Shown one piece after another: positions 7,891 to 16,719 of a stretch of DNA of 40,713 nucleotides. The stretch's first letter is position 1, and each line of letters starts with the position of its first letter. Origin of the DNA: Thermosinus carboxydivorans Nor1 (GTDB lineage Bacteria; Bacillota; Negativicutes; Sporomusales; Thermosinaceae); the NCBI RefSeq assembly GCF_000169155.1, contig NZ_AAWL01000002.1:227501-268213 (forward strand), given 5' to 3'. Both the position numbers and the translations under genes were made by a program. The notes beneath the pieces were generated by a model. The model was given only the letters and a program-made list of their open reading frames with translations. It had not been told where the DNA came from and made no database searches.

Positions 7891-8303
7891 TTAACTGCGG
7901 AAAGCGATAATTTTGCCATCTTCCGAGCAAAATTTCCCGTTCCCATAATTTTATGCAGGTCGTCGCCAACGCTTACCGTAACGATTCGCTCCATGCTCCC
8001 CTGAACGATTTCGGCACCAATTTCTAGCTGTGCTGTTTCTTTTAGCCTTTCCAGCATATGGTTCTTAAATTCGATGCGTTTCTGTCGTTCGGCATCGATC
8101 TGCTGCCTTAAGGCCACAAGTCCTTGCGCATCCTGTTTAGCTTGCTCGGCCATTAGACGTTTGGCATGGAACTCTATTTGTTGCAATTCCATATCGGCTT
8201 TCTTTATCGCATCCTGAATTTCTGCAGCCAAACGACTTTTTAACTCTTCAGTTACTTTGGCCTTAATGGTAATCGGACACTTGAGCGTAATGCTGTCCAT
8301 CAT
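7891..8303 (-). CDS. ylqD: YlqD family protein, C-terminus split by two one-base insertions
   Basis: The N-terminal 125 residues (MMDSITLKCPITIKAKVTEE, a long coiled coil about residues 15-90, then GSMERIVTVSVGDDLHKIMGT) fit YlqD. The continuation EILL is found one frame away, and EDGKIIAFRS plus a TAA stop in the third frame. Removing one G from plus 7936-7938 and one C-G pair from 7923-7924 joins them into HKIMGTEILLEDGKIIAFRS. That gives a 136-residue protein of family length. The function is not known; the gene lies between khpA and rimM in many Firmicutes. The start has GGGGTGGG just upstream. Confidence 0.8.
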
Positions 8304-8314
8304 GGACCCACCCC

Positions 8315-8542
8315 TTATACGATTTCGACGGTTGCCTTTTTATTTTCCCGGGTGGCGGCGGCCTTTACCACCGTGCGAATAGCCTTGGCGATACGGCCTT
8401 GTTTGCCGATAATTTTCCCCATATCCTCGGAAGCTACTCGTAACTCGTAAACGGTGGAGTTAGCGCCTTCGGCCGCTGTAACGCTGACCTGGTCCGGATT
8501 ATTTACTAGCGCTTTGGCGATAACTTCTACCAACTCTTTCAT
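8315..8542 (-). CDS. khpA: KH-domain RNA-binding protein KhpA (YlqC)
   Basis: 75 residues. A single type II KH domain with the signature GKIIGKQGRIAKAIR. It begins [17 protein letters not shown], standard for KhpA. KhpA with KhpB binds RNA and affects cell division and elongation in other Firmicutes. The start ATG overlaps the rpsP stop by one base (TAATG). Confidence 0.96.
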   Translation of the reverse strand: MKELVEVIAKALVNNPDQVSVTAAEGANSTVYELRVASEDMGKIIGKQGRIAKAIRTVVKAAATRENKKATVEIV

Positions 8543-8829
8543 TATTGCTGAGCCTCTTTCTTGGAACGCTTAATTTCGTCCCACTTTTTCAGGACACCGG
8601 CTTTGCTGAACAGTGCCTTGACCGTTTCCGTTGGCTGGGCGCCTTTTTGCAGCCAGTCGATAGCTTTCTCTTCGTCGACTTTGATGGTCGCAGGTTCGGT
8701 CGTGGAGTCATAATGACCCAGAGTTTCGATAAAACGCCCATCGCGCGGCGAACGGGCATCGGCAACCACAATGCGATAGAAAGGACTTTTCTTAGCGCCC
8801 ATACGTTTCAGACGAATTTTTACCGCCAT
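8542..8829 (-). CDS. rpsP: 30S ribosomal protein S16
   Basis: 95 residues beginning [32 protein letters not shown] (read in two parts: [11 protein letters not shown] and [15 protein letters not shown]), diagnostic for S16. IETLGHYDS and ALDWL-like [15 protein letters not shown] follow. The ribosome binding site GGAGG precedes ATG 8829. It lies 53 bp after ffh, in the standard ffh-rpsP-khpA order. Confidence 0.98.
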   Translation of the reverse strand: MAVKIRLKRMGAKKSPFYRIVVADARSPRDGRFIETLGHYDSTTEPATIKVDEEKAIDWLQKGAQPTETVKALFSKAGVLKKWDEIKRSKKEAQQ

Positions 8830-8882
8830 GAAATCACCTCCTTTACAAAAGTTTACACTAGTAAAACTACAGCGCTCTTTAA

Positions 8883-10224
8883 TTAATGCATGAAAGGCAA
8901 TTTAAAGCCTTTTTTGCCCGTCTTCTGCATCTCCTGCAGCCGTTTCATCATCTTTTTCGCTTCGGCAAATTGTTTCAGCAGACGGTTTACGTCCTGAACC
9001 TTAGTGCCGCTACCCATAGCAATACGTTTACGCCGGCTGCCATTAATAATCGAGGGATCACGCCGCTCTTTTTTCGTCATTGAGCGAATGATGGCCTCCA
9101 CATGCTTGAGTTCCTTTTCATCGAATTTTAAACCCTGCAGTTTTTTTAGGTTGCCCATGCCAGGAAGCATGCTAAGAAGCTGATCGAGCGGGCCCAGTTT
9201 TTTCAGTTGCTGTAGTTGATCTAAAAAGTCATCAAGCGTAAATTCCTCTTTGCGGATTTTCTTTTCCATCTCTCTGGCTTGTTCCAGATTGATGGCTTCT
9301 TCCGCCTTTTCAATAAGACTTAAAACATCGCCCATACCCAGGATGCGAGAAGCCATCCGGTCTGGGTAAAAAGGCTCAAGAGCATCAAGCTTTTCGCCCA
9401 TCCCTACATATTTAATCGGCCGCCCGGTTACTGCCCTTACTGACAGCGCCGCACCGCCGCGGGCATCACCGTCCAGCTTAGTCAGAATTACGCCGTCGAT
9501 GCCGAGTTGCTCATTAAAGGCTTCCGCTACCGTAACGGCGTCCTGACCGGTCATCGCGTCAACAACCAACAAAATTTCGTGCGGTTTTACTGTATTTTTA
9601 ATTGCTTTGAGTTCGTCCATCAACTGTTCGTTGATGTGAAGACGCCCGGCCGTATCGATAATGACAATATCCCGTGCGTGCGATAGGGCGTGTTCAATCG
9701 CCTTTTGGGCGATACGAACCGGGCTTTCCTTGTCGCCAAGAGTAAAAACAGGAAGTCCCAGTTTTTCTCCTAACACCTGCAGCTGCTTGATAGCAGCTGG
9801 ACGGTAAACGTCGGCTGCAACCAGGAGCGGGCGTTTATTTTGCTTTTTAAGCAGGTGCGCAAGCTTGCCTGCTGTCGTCGTCTTGCCGGCTCCTTGGAGA
9901 CCCACCAGCATTACGACCGTAGGGGGCCGTGAAGAAATAGTTATTCGGCTTTGTGTGCCCCCCATAAGTTGGGTGAGTTCTTCATAGACAATTTTGATTA
10001 CATGCTGGGCCGGTGTAAGACTGGCCATCACTTCCTGTCCTACCGCGCGTTCTTTAACCCTGGCAATGAAGTCTTTGGCCACCTTAAAGTTGACGTCAGC
10101 TTCCAGCAGAGCCATTCGCACTTCGCGCAGCGCATCGCTGACATCACTTTCAGTCAGTTTTCCCCGCCCGCGGAGTCTTTTTGAAAGTCTGCTGCAACTT
10201 GTCCGCCAATCCTTCAAATACCAT
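8883..10224 (-). CDS. ffh: Signal recognition particle protein Ffh, frameshifted near the N-terminus
   Basis: The true N-terminus [15 protein letters not shown] starts at ATG 10224 behind AAGGTGG. The rest, from [21 protein letters not shown] onward (two blocks), lies in a different frame. One extra A in a run of five (plus T 10178-10182) explains this. The remainder is complete: GTPase motifs [20 protein letters not shown] and [14 protein letters not shown], then the M domain with [17 protein letters not shown]. Ffh binds 4.5S RNA and signal sequences and delivers ribosomes to FtsY. The frame as sequenced could only start at ATG 10241, giving a non-homologous first 20 residues. Confidence 0.93.
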
Positions 10225-10237
10225 ATTCCCACCACCT

Positions 10238-10585
10238 TCATGTTTCCAGCAAGCGTTCCAGAATTTCCAGCGCCTTACTAACTTGGGGCTGCTGAAGAAC
10301 CTCTGCGGGCAAGCCGCTTAAGAGTTCGCATGCCTGGCGGATACGTTTCTGCTCAGACTGACGGCGCTCCACCAATCGCAGCTTTGCTTCAAATTCTTCT
10401 AGTATCAGCTCTGCCCGCCGCAATATGTCATGAACCGCTTGGCGGGAAACGTTAAATTCTTCGGCGATCTCCGACAGCGAATAGTCCTGAAAATAGTGCA
10501 TCTCCAGACATTCTTTCTGCCGGTTAGTAAGCAGGGCACCATAGTAATCGTATAGTACCCCGATCCGCAATACCTTATCTAGCAT
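10238..10585 (-). CDS. ylxM: YlxM family DNA-binding protein, SRP operon
   Basis: 115 residues from ATG 10585 ([20 protein letters not shown]). Sigma-70 region 4-like helix-turn-helix: [18 protein letters not shown], then [23 protein letters not shown]. YlxM is the regular neighbour of ffh and is proposed to regulate or assist the SRP genes. AAGGTGG lies 6 nt upstream of the chosen ATG. Longer starts, up to 10663, would lie upstream of the predicted transcription start and are rejected. Confidence 0.9.
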   Translation of the reverse strand: MLDKVLRIGVLYDYYGALLTNRQKECLEMHYFQDYSLSEIAEEFNVSRQAVHDILRRAELILEEFEAKLRLVERRQSEQKRIRQACELLSGLPAEVLQQPQVSKALEILERLLET

Positions 10586-10630
10586 ACCATGCCACCTTCT
10601 TGCTGGCAAGGAAAAAACCTTTACAGTCAA

Positions 10631-10659
10631 ATTATAAAAAAAAAGAGTAGACATGTCAA
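10631..10659 (-). promoter_or_regulatory. Consensus sigma-A promoter of the ylxM-ffh operon
   Basis: Perfect TTGACA and TATAAT with a 17-nt spacer on the minus strand. The -35 lies in the loop of the ftsY terminator and the T-tract forms most of the spacer. Predicted start of transcription is near 10624, leaving a leader of about 40 nt before ylxM. Confidence 0.88.
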
Positions 10660-10670
10660 GCACATCTACT
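10636..10670 (-). terminator. Terminator of smc-ftsY
   Basis: Arms AGTAGA and TCTACT, extendable by TGT/ACA with a bulge, followed on the minus strand by a run of nine T. The ftsY stop codon is inside the stem. The same bases carry the ylxM promoter. Confidence 0.7.
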
Positions 10671-11589
10671 TGTCAGTAAACAAAGCTGCGGCAAAATCCT
10701 GAGCATTGAAAGGTCGCAAATCGTTTACACCTTCGCCCACACCGACCCACTTAACCGGAAGGCCAAGTTCGGTCTTTATTGCAACCACAACTCCGCCCTT
10801 TGCCGTGCCGTCAAGTTTAGTCAACACTACGCCGGTAACGCCTGTCGCCTCGCTAAATAATTTTGCCTGGCTAATAGCGTTTTGACCAGTAGTCGCATCA
10901 AGAACCAACAGGGTTTCATGGGGCGCGTCGGGAATTTCGCGGGCGATAACGCGGCGAATCTTTTTCAGCTCCTCCATAAGGTTTGATTTGGTATGCAAAC
11001 GTCCAGCCGTATCAATGATGACAATTTCGGCCTTACGGGCTTTAGCCGCTTGTACGGCGTCGAAAGCAACCGCTGCCGGGTCAGATCCTTCACTATGTTT
11101 AATAACTTCAGCGCCAATGCGCTGGCCCCATATTTCTAGCTGGTCAATGGCCGCGGCGCGGAAAGTATCACCAGCCGCCAAAAGCACTTTCAAACCTAAT
11201 TGCCGATAATAGTTGCCAAGTTTGCCAATAGTCGTTGTCTTGCCTACACCATTCACACCCACCACTAAAATTACTGTTGGCGGCTCGGGTGCCAGACGCA
11301 TGCCCGTCCATCCTTCCGACAAAACAGCGCATAGCCGTTCCTGCAGCACGGGTTTAAGCTGCTCCGGCGTTTCAATTTCGCGGTTTTTTATGGCTTGACG
11401 GATGTCTTTCATAAGCGTTGCGGTTGTTTTAATTCCAACATCGGCAGACAACAATACCGCTTCTAATTCATCGAGAAACTCGTCGTCAATTTTTGTATAG
11501 CCGGTGATTAATTGCTCAATTTTTTCTGTAAAGTTTTTACGGGTTTTCTCCAGTCCCGCCTTTAACTTGTCAAAAAAACCCATGACCAT
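10666..11589 (-). CDS. ftsY: Signal recognition particle receptor FtsY
   Basis: About 305-307 residues. NG-domain GTPase with an N-terminal helical bundle, GVNGVGKTTTIGKLG (G1), ITDTAGRLH-like [20 protein letters not shown] (G3), TKLDGTAKGG (G4) and GEGVNDLRPF (G5). It lacks the long acidic N-terminal domain of enterobacterial FtsY, as usual in Firmicutes. It receives SRP-ribosome complexes at the membrane. ATG 11589 and ATG 11583 (MGFFDKLKAG) both fit the AAGGGGG site; relatives favour the second. It follows smc by 13 bp. Confidence 0.97.
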   Translation of the reverse strand: MVMGFFDKLKAGLEKTRKNFTEKIEQLITGYTKIDDEFLDELEAVLLSADVGIKTTATLMKDIRQAIKNREIETPEQLKPVLQERLCAVLSEGWTGMRLAPEPPTVILVVGVNGVGKTTTIGKLGNYYRQLGLKVLLAAGDTFRAAAIDQLEIWGQRIGAEVIKHSEGSDPAAVAFDAVQAAKARKAEIVIIDTAGRLHTKSNLMEELKKIRRVIAREIPDAPHETLLVLDATTGQNAISQAKLFSEATGVTGVVLTKLDGTAKGGVVVAIKTELGLPVKWVGVGEGVNDLRPFNAQDFAAALFTDK

Positions 11590-11602
11590 ATTTCCCCCTT
11601 CA

Positions 11603-14600
11603 CTAGCCCGCCTTGTCCATGAATTTTACTGATACTAACCGCGATACACCGGATTCCTCCATGGTTACTCCTTGCATGATATCAGCAAATTCCATAGTTC
11701 CTTTGCGGTGCGTGACTACGATGAACTGCGTCTTGCCTTTATAATCACGAAGGAATTCACTAAAGCGCTGCACATTTGCTTCGTCAAGAGCGGCATCGAT
11801 TTCGTCTACTACACAAAAAGGCGAAGGTCGATATGTTAAAAAGGCAAACAATAAGGCAATAACGGTAAGTGCTCGTTCACCGCCGGAAAGCAAAGCCAGA
11901 TTTTGCAGTTTTTTCCCCGGCGGCTGAGCAATAACGTCAATACCGGTATTCAGAATATCATCCGGCTGTTGCAATACCAACTCAGCCTTGCCCCCGCCAA
12001 ACAAACGGGTAAAAATTTCGCCAAAGTAACGATTGATAGCCGAAAAAGCTGTTTTAAACTGTTTGGCCATCGTATCATCAATCTGATTAATAACCGATGT
12101 CAGATACTCTTTGGCCGCAATTAAATCCTGGCTTTGGCTTTGATAAAAATTGTACCGCTGATTTAGCCGGTTATATTCCTCAACCGCCGCTGGGTTTACG
12201 GGGCCAATGGCCGCTATCTCCATTTCGAGGCGGCGAATGAGACCTTCTAACACTTCAGGAGGATCGTTCCGCCGCAGCATGGCGGCCTCCTCAACCGATA
12301 AGGAACAACTGTCCCGCAATTGCTCTTGACAATGGGCAATTTCATAATTATATTTGGCAGCTATCAGCGAAACATCATGCAGACGGTTTCGCAGTTCCTG
12401 GTGTTTACGCCGAAGCTCACGGATGTCCTTGTCCACTCTTTGGAGCTCCGCCAGCAGATTGACTTTGGTCTGGACCGTTTCCTGACGCTGCCGCTCCCAT
12501 TCGCACTTTTCGGTTGACCGCTTTAGGCGAGCTACGGTTAGTGCATCAATTTCTGCACCGGCGCGGGCAATTTGGTCGGCTATGTGAACTTGCTCATCCC
12601 GAAGATTTTGGAGCTGTCTGTCTAGTGCCCCTTTGTCCTGCTCATATTGTAAGCAGTTTGCCTGACCGGTATGAATATCCTGTTCAAGAGTGGCAAGTTG
12701 TACTCTGCGTTCCGCAAGTTCAGCAAGCAGCTCTTCCTTTTGCTCCTGTAGTTTTTTTAGCTCCTGTTGCAGGCGTACCATGGTTTCTTTTTGCTGGCTG
12801 TCGCGGCTTTCCATAAGCGCAATACCGTTCTCTAAATTCTTAACGCTTTGGGCCAGCTCCTGTTGCTCGGCCTCGTTAGTCTCCATTTCTTGCTCAATTG
12901 TCTGTAAGGCCAGACGTAGGCGCGCCGCATCGGCGCGTACTGTGTCAAAATGAACAGCTACTTCGGCCAGTCGAACCTCTTTTCCCTGCATTTCGCGCTG
13001 AACAGCCGCGATTTCGGCGGCCAAACGCTCCACTTCAGTGCGGGCCGCCACGGCTTGTGCTTGCTGCGCCGCTAGGCGCTGATCCATTTCGGCCAGTCGC
13101 TCCTTAAGCTTCTCAATTTCGTGGCTTCGCCCCAGAAAACTATTTTCTTTTTTGGCCGTACTCCCACCTGTAAGAGTACCGCCGGGGTTAACTTGCTGTC
13201 CGTCAAGTGTTACCAGTCGAACGGTAAAGGACTGCTCTTTCGCAATTTTAACGGCCGCGTCCAGGGTTTCCACAACTACTGTATGCCCCAGCAAAAAGTC
13301 GATGACAGGACGATAGATAGGTGCACAGTCCACCAGCGAGGCTGCCAAGCCGATGGCACCTCTGGCCTTGGCCGCTGCAATTTCCGCTGGTCGAGGCAAA
13401 GAAGGTCTTACGGTGTTTAACGGCAGAAAAGTAGCCCGGCCAAGGTTATGCGTTTTTAAAAAGGCAATGGCTTGCTTAGCCGTCTCATCATTATCAGTAA
13501 TGATATATTGAAGGGCCCCGCCTAAAGCAACTTCAATTGCCGTAAGATATGGTCGAGCTACTCCTATTACCTCTGCGACTGCCCCGTGAATGTAACGCCG
13601 CCAAGGTGCGTCGGTCTTGAGCAGGCTTTTTATTCCACGGGAGAAACCTTCATAGTCCTGCTGCATTCCGGTTAGTATTTTTAGCCTTGATCTTAATTCA
13701 TCTCTTTCCGCCTGCAAGTTATGCTGAATCCGTACAAAGTCCTGAAGGTGCTGTTCCCATTTTTCTTTTTCGCTCGTCAATACGCTGATCCGGTCTTTGG
13801 CACTACCGATTTGTTGGATTAACCAGTCGCGCTCGGCAGTCAAGTTTTGCCGCTGCTCTTCGGCTTTTGTTAATTGGGCTAAATAGTTCTGCCGTTCAGC
13901 AGCTAAGCTGTCCCGGCGGGCAACGAGTTTTGCCAGGTCACGTTCCATTAAACGCAGTTTATTCCGCTCATCCACTAATTGCTGAATATGCACGAACGTC
14001 TGTGCTTTACCTTGCTCTAATTCCTGTTCGGCCTGGTGAATGTCCATGACCAACTTTTCGTAATTCGTGTTGCTGGCGGCTAATGTTTCCTTGGCGGCAG
14101 CTAACTGGGTTTCCTTTGCAGCCAAAGTACTCTTTAGAAACGTTATTTTGGCATCAAGACCTTGTGCCGTATCCTCCAGACGAGTAATCTCTCGTGCTAC
14201 CCGCTCACCTGACCGGTGTCCCTGTTCAATACGTTCCCTGAGAACGGCCAACTTGCCGTCAATCCGTTCCAATTCAGTTGCCGCCTGGCTAATTTGCTGA
14301 TCAAGAATACTTTGCTGCTCGCTGTACCGGTTAATTTCATCGGTTAAACGCTCTTTTTCCGATTCACGCACTGATAATTGGGCAGCAGCAACGACTTCCT
14401 GCTCGGTTAGGGTCTCCTGCTCCAATCGGGCGCTCTCGGCCATTTTTGTCGCCCGTTCCAAACGATCCAGCAGCACAGTTACCTGACAAGAAATTAATTC
14501 CTGGCGAAGAACATTATAACGTTTTGTCCGCTCCGCACTCTCAGCTAGCGGACCGAGCTGATTATGAATTTCAGCGATTAAATCGTTAACGCGCACTAAA

Positions 14601-15160
14601 TTTTGCTCTGTCTCCTCCAGCTTACGAAGAGCTTCTCGCTTACGATGTTTATACTTGGTAATCCCGGCTGCTTCTTCAAAAAAAAGTCGCCGTTCTTCTG
14701 CTTTAGCGTTTAGTACCTCGTCAATTTTGTTTTGGCCGATCACCGTCAAAGAGTCTCGACCTATCCCAACATCAAAAAGAAGTTCATGGATGTCCTTTAG
14801 GCGGCATGGCGCTTTATTAATATAATATTCACTGTCACCGGAGCGATAAACCCGGCGGGTAATTGTCACTTCGTTAAAATCAAGCGGCAAAGTGCCAGAA
14901 CTATTATCAAAGACGAGTGAAACCTCGGCAACGCCAAGCGGCCGGCGTTTAGCGCTTCCGGCAAAAATGACATCTTCCACCTTTGCGCCCCGTAAGTTAC
15001 GGATATTCTGTTCACCGAGCGCCCAGCGAATAGCATCAGTAATATTGCTTTTCCCGCTGCCGTTCGGGCCAACGATTGCCGTAATCCCGGGTCCAAATTC
15101 AACTTCTGTTTTATCGGCAAAAGATTTAAAACCGTATAATTCCAGTTTGCGTAAAAGCAA
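11603..15160 (-). CDS. smc: Chromosome segregation protein SMC
   Basis: 1185 residues, complete. Walker A is in IVGPNGSGKSNITDAIRWALG near residue 32. Long coiled coils flank a hinge around residues 510-670 (MQQDYEGFSRGIKSLL at its edge; TLDGQQVNPGGTLTGGS). The C-terminal head has the ABC signature LLSGGERALTVIALLFA and Walker B PFCVVDEIDAALDEANV. SMC dimers with ScpAB load and organise the chromosome. TTG 15160 is chosen because AGGTG is 7 nt upstream; the TTG at 15166 is too close to it. Confidence 0.98.
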   Translation of the reverse strand: MLLRKLELYGFKSFADKTEVEFGPGITAIVGPNGSGKSNITDAIRWALGEQNIRNLRGAKVEDVIFAGSAKRRPLGVAEVSLVFDNSSGTLPLDFNEVTITRRVYRSGDSEYYINKAPCRLKDIHELLFDVGIGRDSLTVIGQNKIDEVLNAKAEERRLFFEEAAGITKYKHRKREALRKLEETEQNLVRVNDLIAEIHNQLGPLAESAERTKRYNVLRQELISCQVTVLLDRLERATKMAESARLEQETLTEQEVVAAAQLSVRESEKERLTDEINRYSEQQSILDQQISQAATELERIDGKLAVLRERIEQGHRSGERVAREITRLEDTAQGLDAKITFLKSTLAAKETQLAAAKETLAASNTNYEKLVMDIHQAEQELEQGKAQTFVHIQQLVDERNKLRLMERDLAKLVARRDSLAAERQNYLAQLTKAEEQRQNLTAERDWLIQQIGSAKDRISVLTSEKEKWEQHLQDFVRIQHNLQAERDELRSRLKILTGMQQDYEGFSRGIKSLLKTDAPWRRYIHGAVAEVIGVARPYLTAIEVALGGALQYIITDNDETAKQAIAFLKTHNLGRATFLPLNTVRPSLPRPAEIAAAKARGAIGLAASLVDCAPIYRPVIDFLLGHTVVVETLDAAVKIAKEQSFTVRLVTLDGQQVNPGGTLTGGSTAKKENSFLGRSHEIEKLKERLAEMDQRLAAQQAQAVAARTEVERLAAEIAAVQREMQGKEVRLAEVAVHFDTVRADAARLRLALQTIEQEMETNEAEQQELAQSVKNLENGIALMESRDSQQKETMVRLQQELKKLQEQKEELLAELAERRVQLATLEQDIHTGQANCLQYEQDKGALDRQLQNLRDEQVHIADQIARAGAEIDALTVARLKRSTEKCEWERQRQETVQTKVNLLAELQRVDKDIRELRRKHQELRNRLHDVSLIAAKYNYEIAHCQEQLRDSCSLSVEEAAMLRRNDPPEVLEGLIRRLEMEIAAIGPVNPAAVEEYNRLNQRYNFYQSQSQDLIAAKEYLTSVINQIDDTMAKQFKTAFSAINRYFGEIFTRLFGGGKAELVLQQPDDILNTGIDVIAQPPGKKLQNLALLSGGERALTVIALLFAFLTYRPSPFCVVDEIDAALDEANVQRFSEFLRDYKGKTQFIVVTHRKGTMEFADIMQGVTMEESGVSRLVSVKFMDKAG

Positions 15161-15193
15161 ACCCAATCACCTACATTTGCAAATTACACCAAA

Positions 15194-15222
15194 ATTGTAA
15201 CACGGTGCACTATATTGTACAA
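15194..15222 (-). promoter_or_regulatory. Probable promoter of smc-ftsY
   Basis: TACAAT -10 with TTGTAC 17 nt upstream, in the short gap between the spoVS terminator and smc. The -10 is good; the -35 matches consensus only in its first half. Confidence 0.5.
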
Positions 15223-15223
15223 T

Positions 15224-15253
15224 AAAAAACCTGTTTGCGGTAGAGCAAACAGG
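15224..15253 (-). terminator. Rho-independent terminator of spoVS
   Basis: Arms CCTGTTTGC and GCAAACAGG (9 bp) with a 6-nt loop. TTTTTTATT follows on the minus strand, 26 bp past the spoVS stop. Confidence 0.88.
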
Positions 15254-15278
15254 CCCAAAGCAATGCTTGATACTGATA

Positions 15279-15539
15279 TTAGCGAGGCTCAACAATAAAC
15301 CGGATAGCTGTGCGTTCCTCGCCATCGATGGAAATCTCCGCAAAAGCAGGAATGGTAACAAGATCAATGCCATTCGGAGCAACAAAACCACGGGCAATAG
15401 CTATCGCCTTAATGGCCTGATTGACTGCCCCCGCGCCTACCGCTTGCACCTCGGCTGAACCTTTCTCTCTAAGAACAGCAGCAAGGGCGCCTGCTACAGA
15501 TTTGGGATTTGATTGTGCGGATACTTTAAGCACTTCCAT
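15279..15539 (-). CDS. spoVS: Stage V sporulation protein S
   Basis: 86 residues, standard length and highly conserved: MEVLKVSAQSNPKSVAGALA, GAGAVNQAIKAIAIARGF, then IDLVTIPAFAEI and RTAIRFIVEPR. The Alba-like fold suggests nucleic-acid binding. In B. subtilis it affects septation and coat assembly during sporulation. AAAGGAGG precedes the ATG. It forms a one-gene unit between a sigma-H-like promoter and a strong terminator, supporting a spore-forming host. Confidence 0.97.
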   Translation of the reverse strand: MEVLKVSAQSNPKSVAGALAAVLREKGSAEVQAVGAGAVNQAIKAIAIARGFVAPNGIDLVTIPAFAEISIDGEERTAIRFIVEPR

Positions 15540-15579
15540 TACGCAACCTCCTTTGGTGTAAGGGCTTATGCTACAAAAT

Positions 15580-15607
15580 ATTCCGCACCCTTCCTAAAAA
15601 TTCCTGC
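15580..15607 (-). promoter_or_regulatory. Sigma-H-like promoter of spoVS
   Basis: GCAGGAATT, 14 nt, then GGAATATT, upstream of spoVS on the minus strand. From memory, the B. subtilis spoVG sigma-H promoter reads GCAGGATTT, 13 nt, GGAATT, and spoVS is sigma-H dependent there. The call is by resemblance. Confidence 0.5.
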
Positions 15608-15617
15608 TTTGGGATTT

Positions 15618-16673
15618 TCAAGTATTAAGCAACATAAGCTTATTTAAAAGATATCTTTTTTGGTTTGTCTCGATAATGAGCTCACCTGGGATGTATCCGT
15701 CCGCCCGCAATACTATCCGCCCAAGCCGATACCGGTTGCGAAGCAAGGTAATATTTGTCCTTGCTATACCCCGCACTTTTGAGTGGTCGCGCGGATGATG
15801 ATGGATTACGAACGTATCGGATGGGTACTTGCCGCATGTTTCTAAAAAAGAGACTAACATATAATAAAACAGGCGGCTTTCTACCATTTCTCCAAAGGCT
15901 GGATGAAACGGACCAGCAAGCACCGTGTCCGTGCTGGAAAGTTCCTCTGTCGCCTGTAGGCCAACGCGCACTACCTGAATATTACGGCTTTCAAAATACA
16001 GTTTTAAAAAGGCAGACCTGCGCACGGCCTCGTCTAATGTAAGCGGCGTATATTGTCCTCGGCGGTATAAAGCGGCAAGGTCCGTATCGGTGATAACAAC
16101 CGCAGGATAAATTCGGACAAAAGACGGCGAAAGCCGCCCGACAGCAACGGCAGTGCGCAATAGGCTTGGCCAGTCTTCTCCCGGAAGCCCTGGCATTAGC
16201 TGCAAACCGCAAGTAACACCGGCCGCCTTAATGATTTGTACCGCCTTAACGACAGCAGCGGCGTCATGTCCTCTTGCCGCAGCAGCCAAAACAGCGTCAT
16301 CCAACGACTGAACCCCTAATTCAATGGTACTGACGCCAAAGCGGACAAGATTATCGACAATTTCTAAACTAATGCAGTCCGGCCGCGTAGATACCCGGAT
16401 AGCCTGAATACGGCCATTGCGCAAGGCTTCACTGGCCGGCTGCAGCAGGGCGCGCTGCACCGCCGGTGATAAGGCCGTAAAACTGCCGCCGTAAAAAGCT
16501 ACTTCCACATACCGCGGCAAGGTAAGACGAGCTAAGTGGATAGCAATAATCTTACCTACTTCTTCGGCAGTAACCGACGTCTCCACCCCGGTAATTTTCC
16601 GTTGATTGCAAAATATACAGCGGTGATGGCAGCCATAGTGCGGAATGAAGATTGGAATAATATAATGTTTCAT
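15618..16673 (-). CDS. Elp3-like radical SAM protein without acetyltransferase domain
   Basis: 351 residues from ATG 16673 (MKHYIIPIFIPHYGC) behind AGGA. The radical SAM cluster motif is CHHRCIFC (CX3CX2C) at about residues 15-22. VAFYGGSFTAL (the glycine-rich SAM contact), IRVSTRPDCI, TIELGVQSLDD and GLQLMPGLPGE follow. These match COG1243-type enzymes, annotated in Clostridia as elongator complex protein 3. The GNAT acetyltransferase domain of true Elp3 is absent, so the reaction is not assignable. It follows rnc across a hairpin. Confidence 0.82.
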   Translation of the reverse strand: MKHYIIPIFIPHYGCHHRCIFCNQRKITGVETSVTAEEVGKIIAIHLARLTLPRYVEVAFYGGSFTALSPAVQRALLQPASEALRNGRIQAIRVSTRPDCISLEIVDNLVRFGVSTIELGVQSLDDAVLAAAARGHDAAAVVKAVQIIKAAGVTCGLQLMPGLPGEDWPSLLRTAVAVGRLSPSFVRIYPAVVITDTDLAALYRRGQYTPLTLDEAVRRSAFLKLYFESRNIQVVRVGLQATEELSSTDTVLAGPFHPAFGEMVESRLFYYMLVSFLETCGKYPSDTFVIHHHPRDHSKVRGIARTNITLLRNRYRLGRIVLRADGYIPGELIIETNQKRYLLNKLMLLNT

Positions 16674-16694
16674 GACTTCTTCCTGTTCTGGCAA

Positions 16695-16719
16695 AATAGG
16701 CGGCCCTAAGCCGCCTATT
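16695..16719 (-). terminator. 10-bp hairpin at the end of rnc
   Basis: Arms AATAGGCGGC and GCCGCCTATT with a 5-nt loop; the first two bases belong to the rnc stop codon. Four T follow on the minus strand. It is either a partial terminator before the radical SAM gene or a processing site. Confidence 0.5.

Noticed and set aside
7392-8303. A single YlqD-RimM fusion gene
   Set aside because: The YlqD ending and its stop are recoverable in other frames; see the finding. I annotate two genes.
10586-10663. Longer ylxM start
   Set aside because: Most of it lies upstream of the predicted transcription start and inside the terminator.
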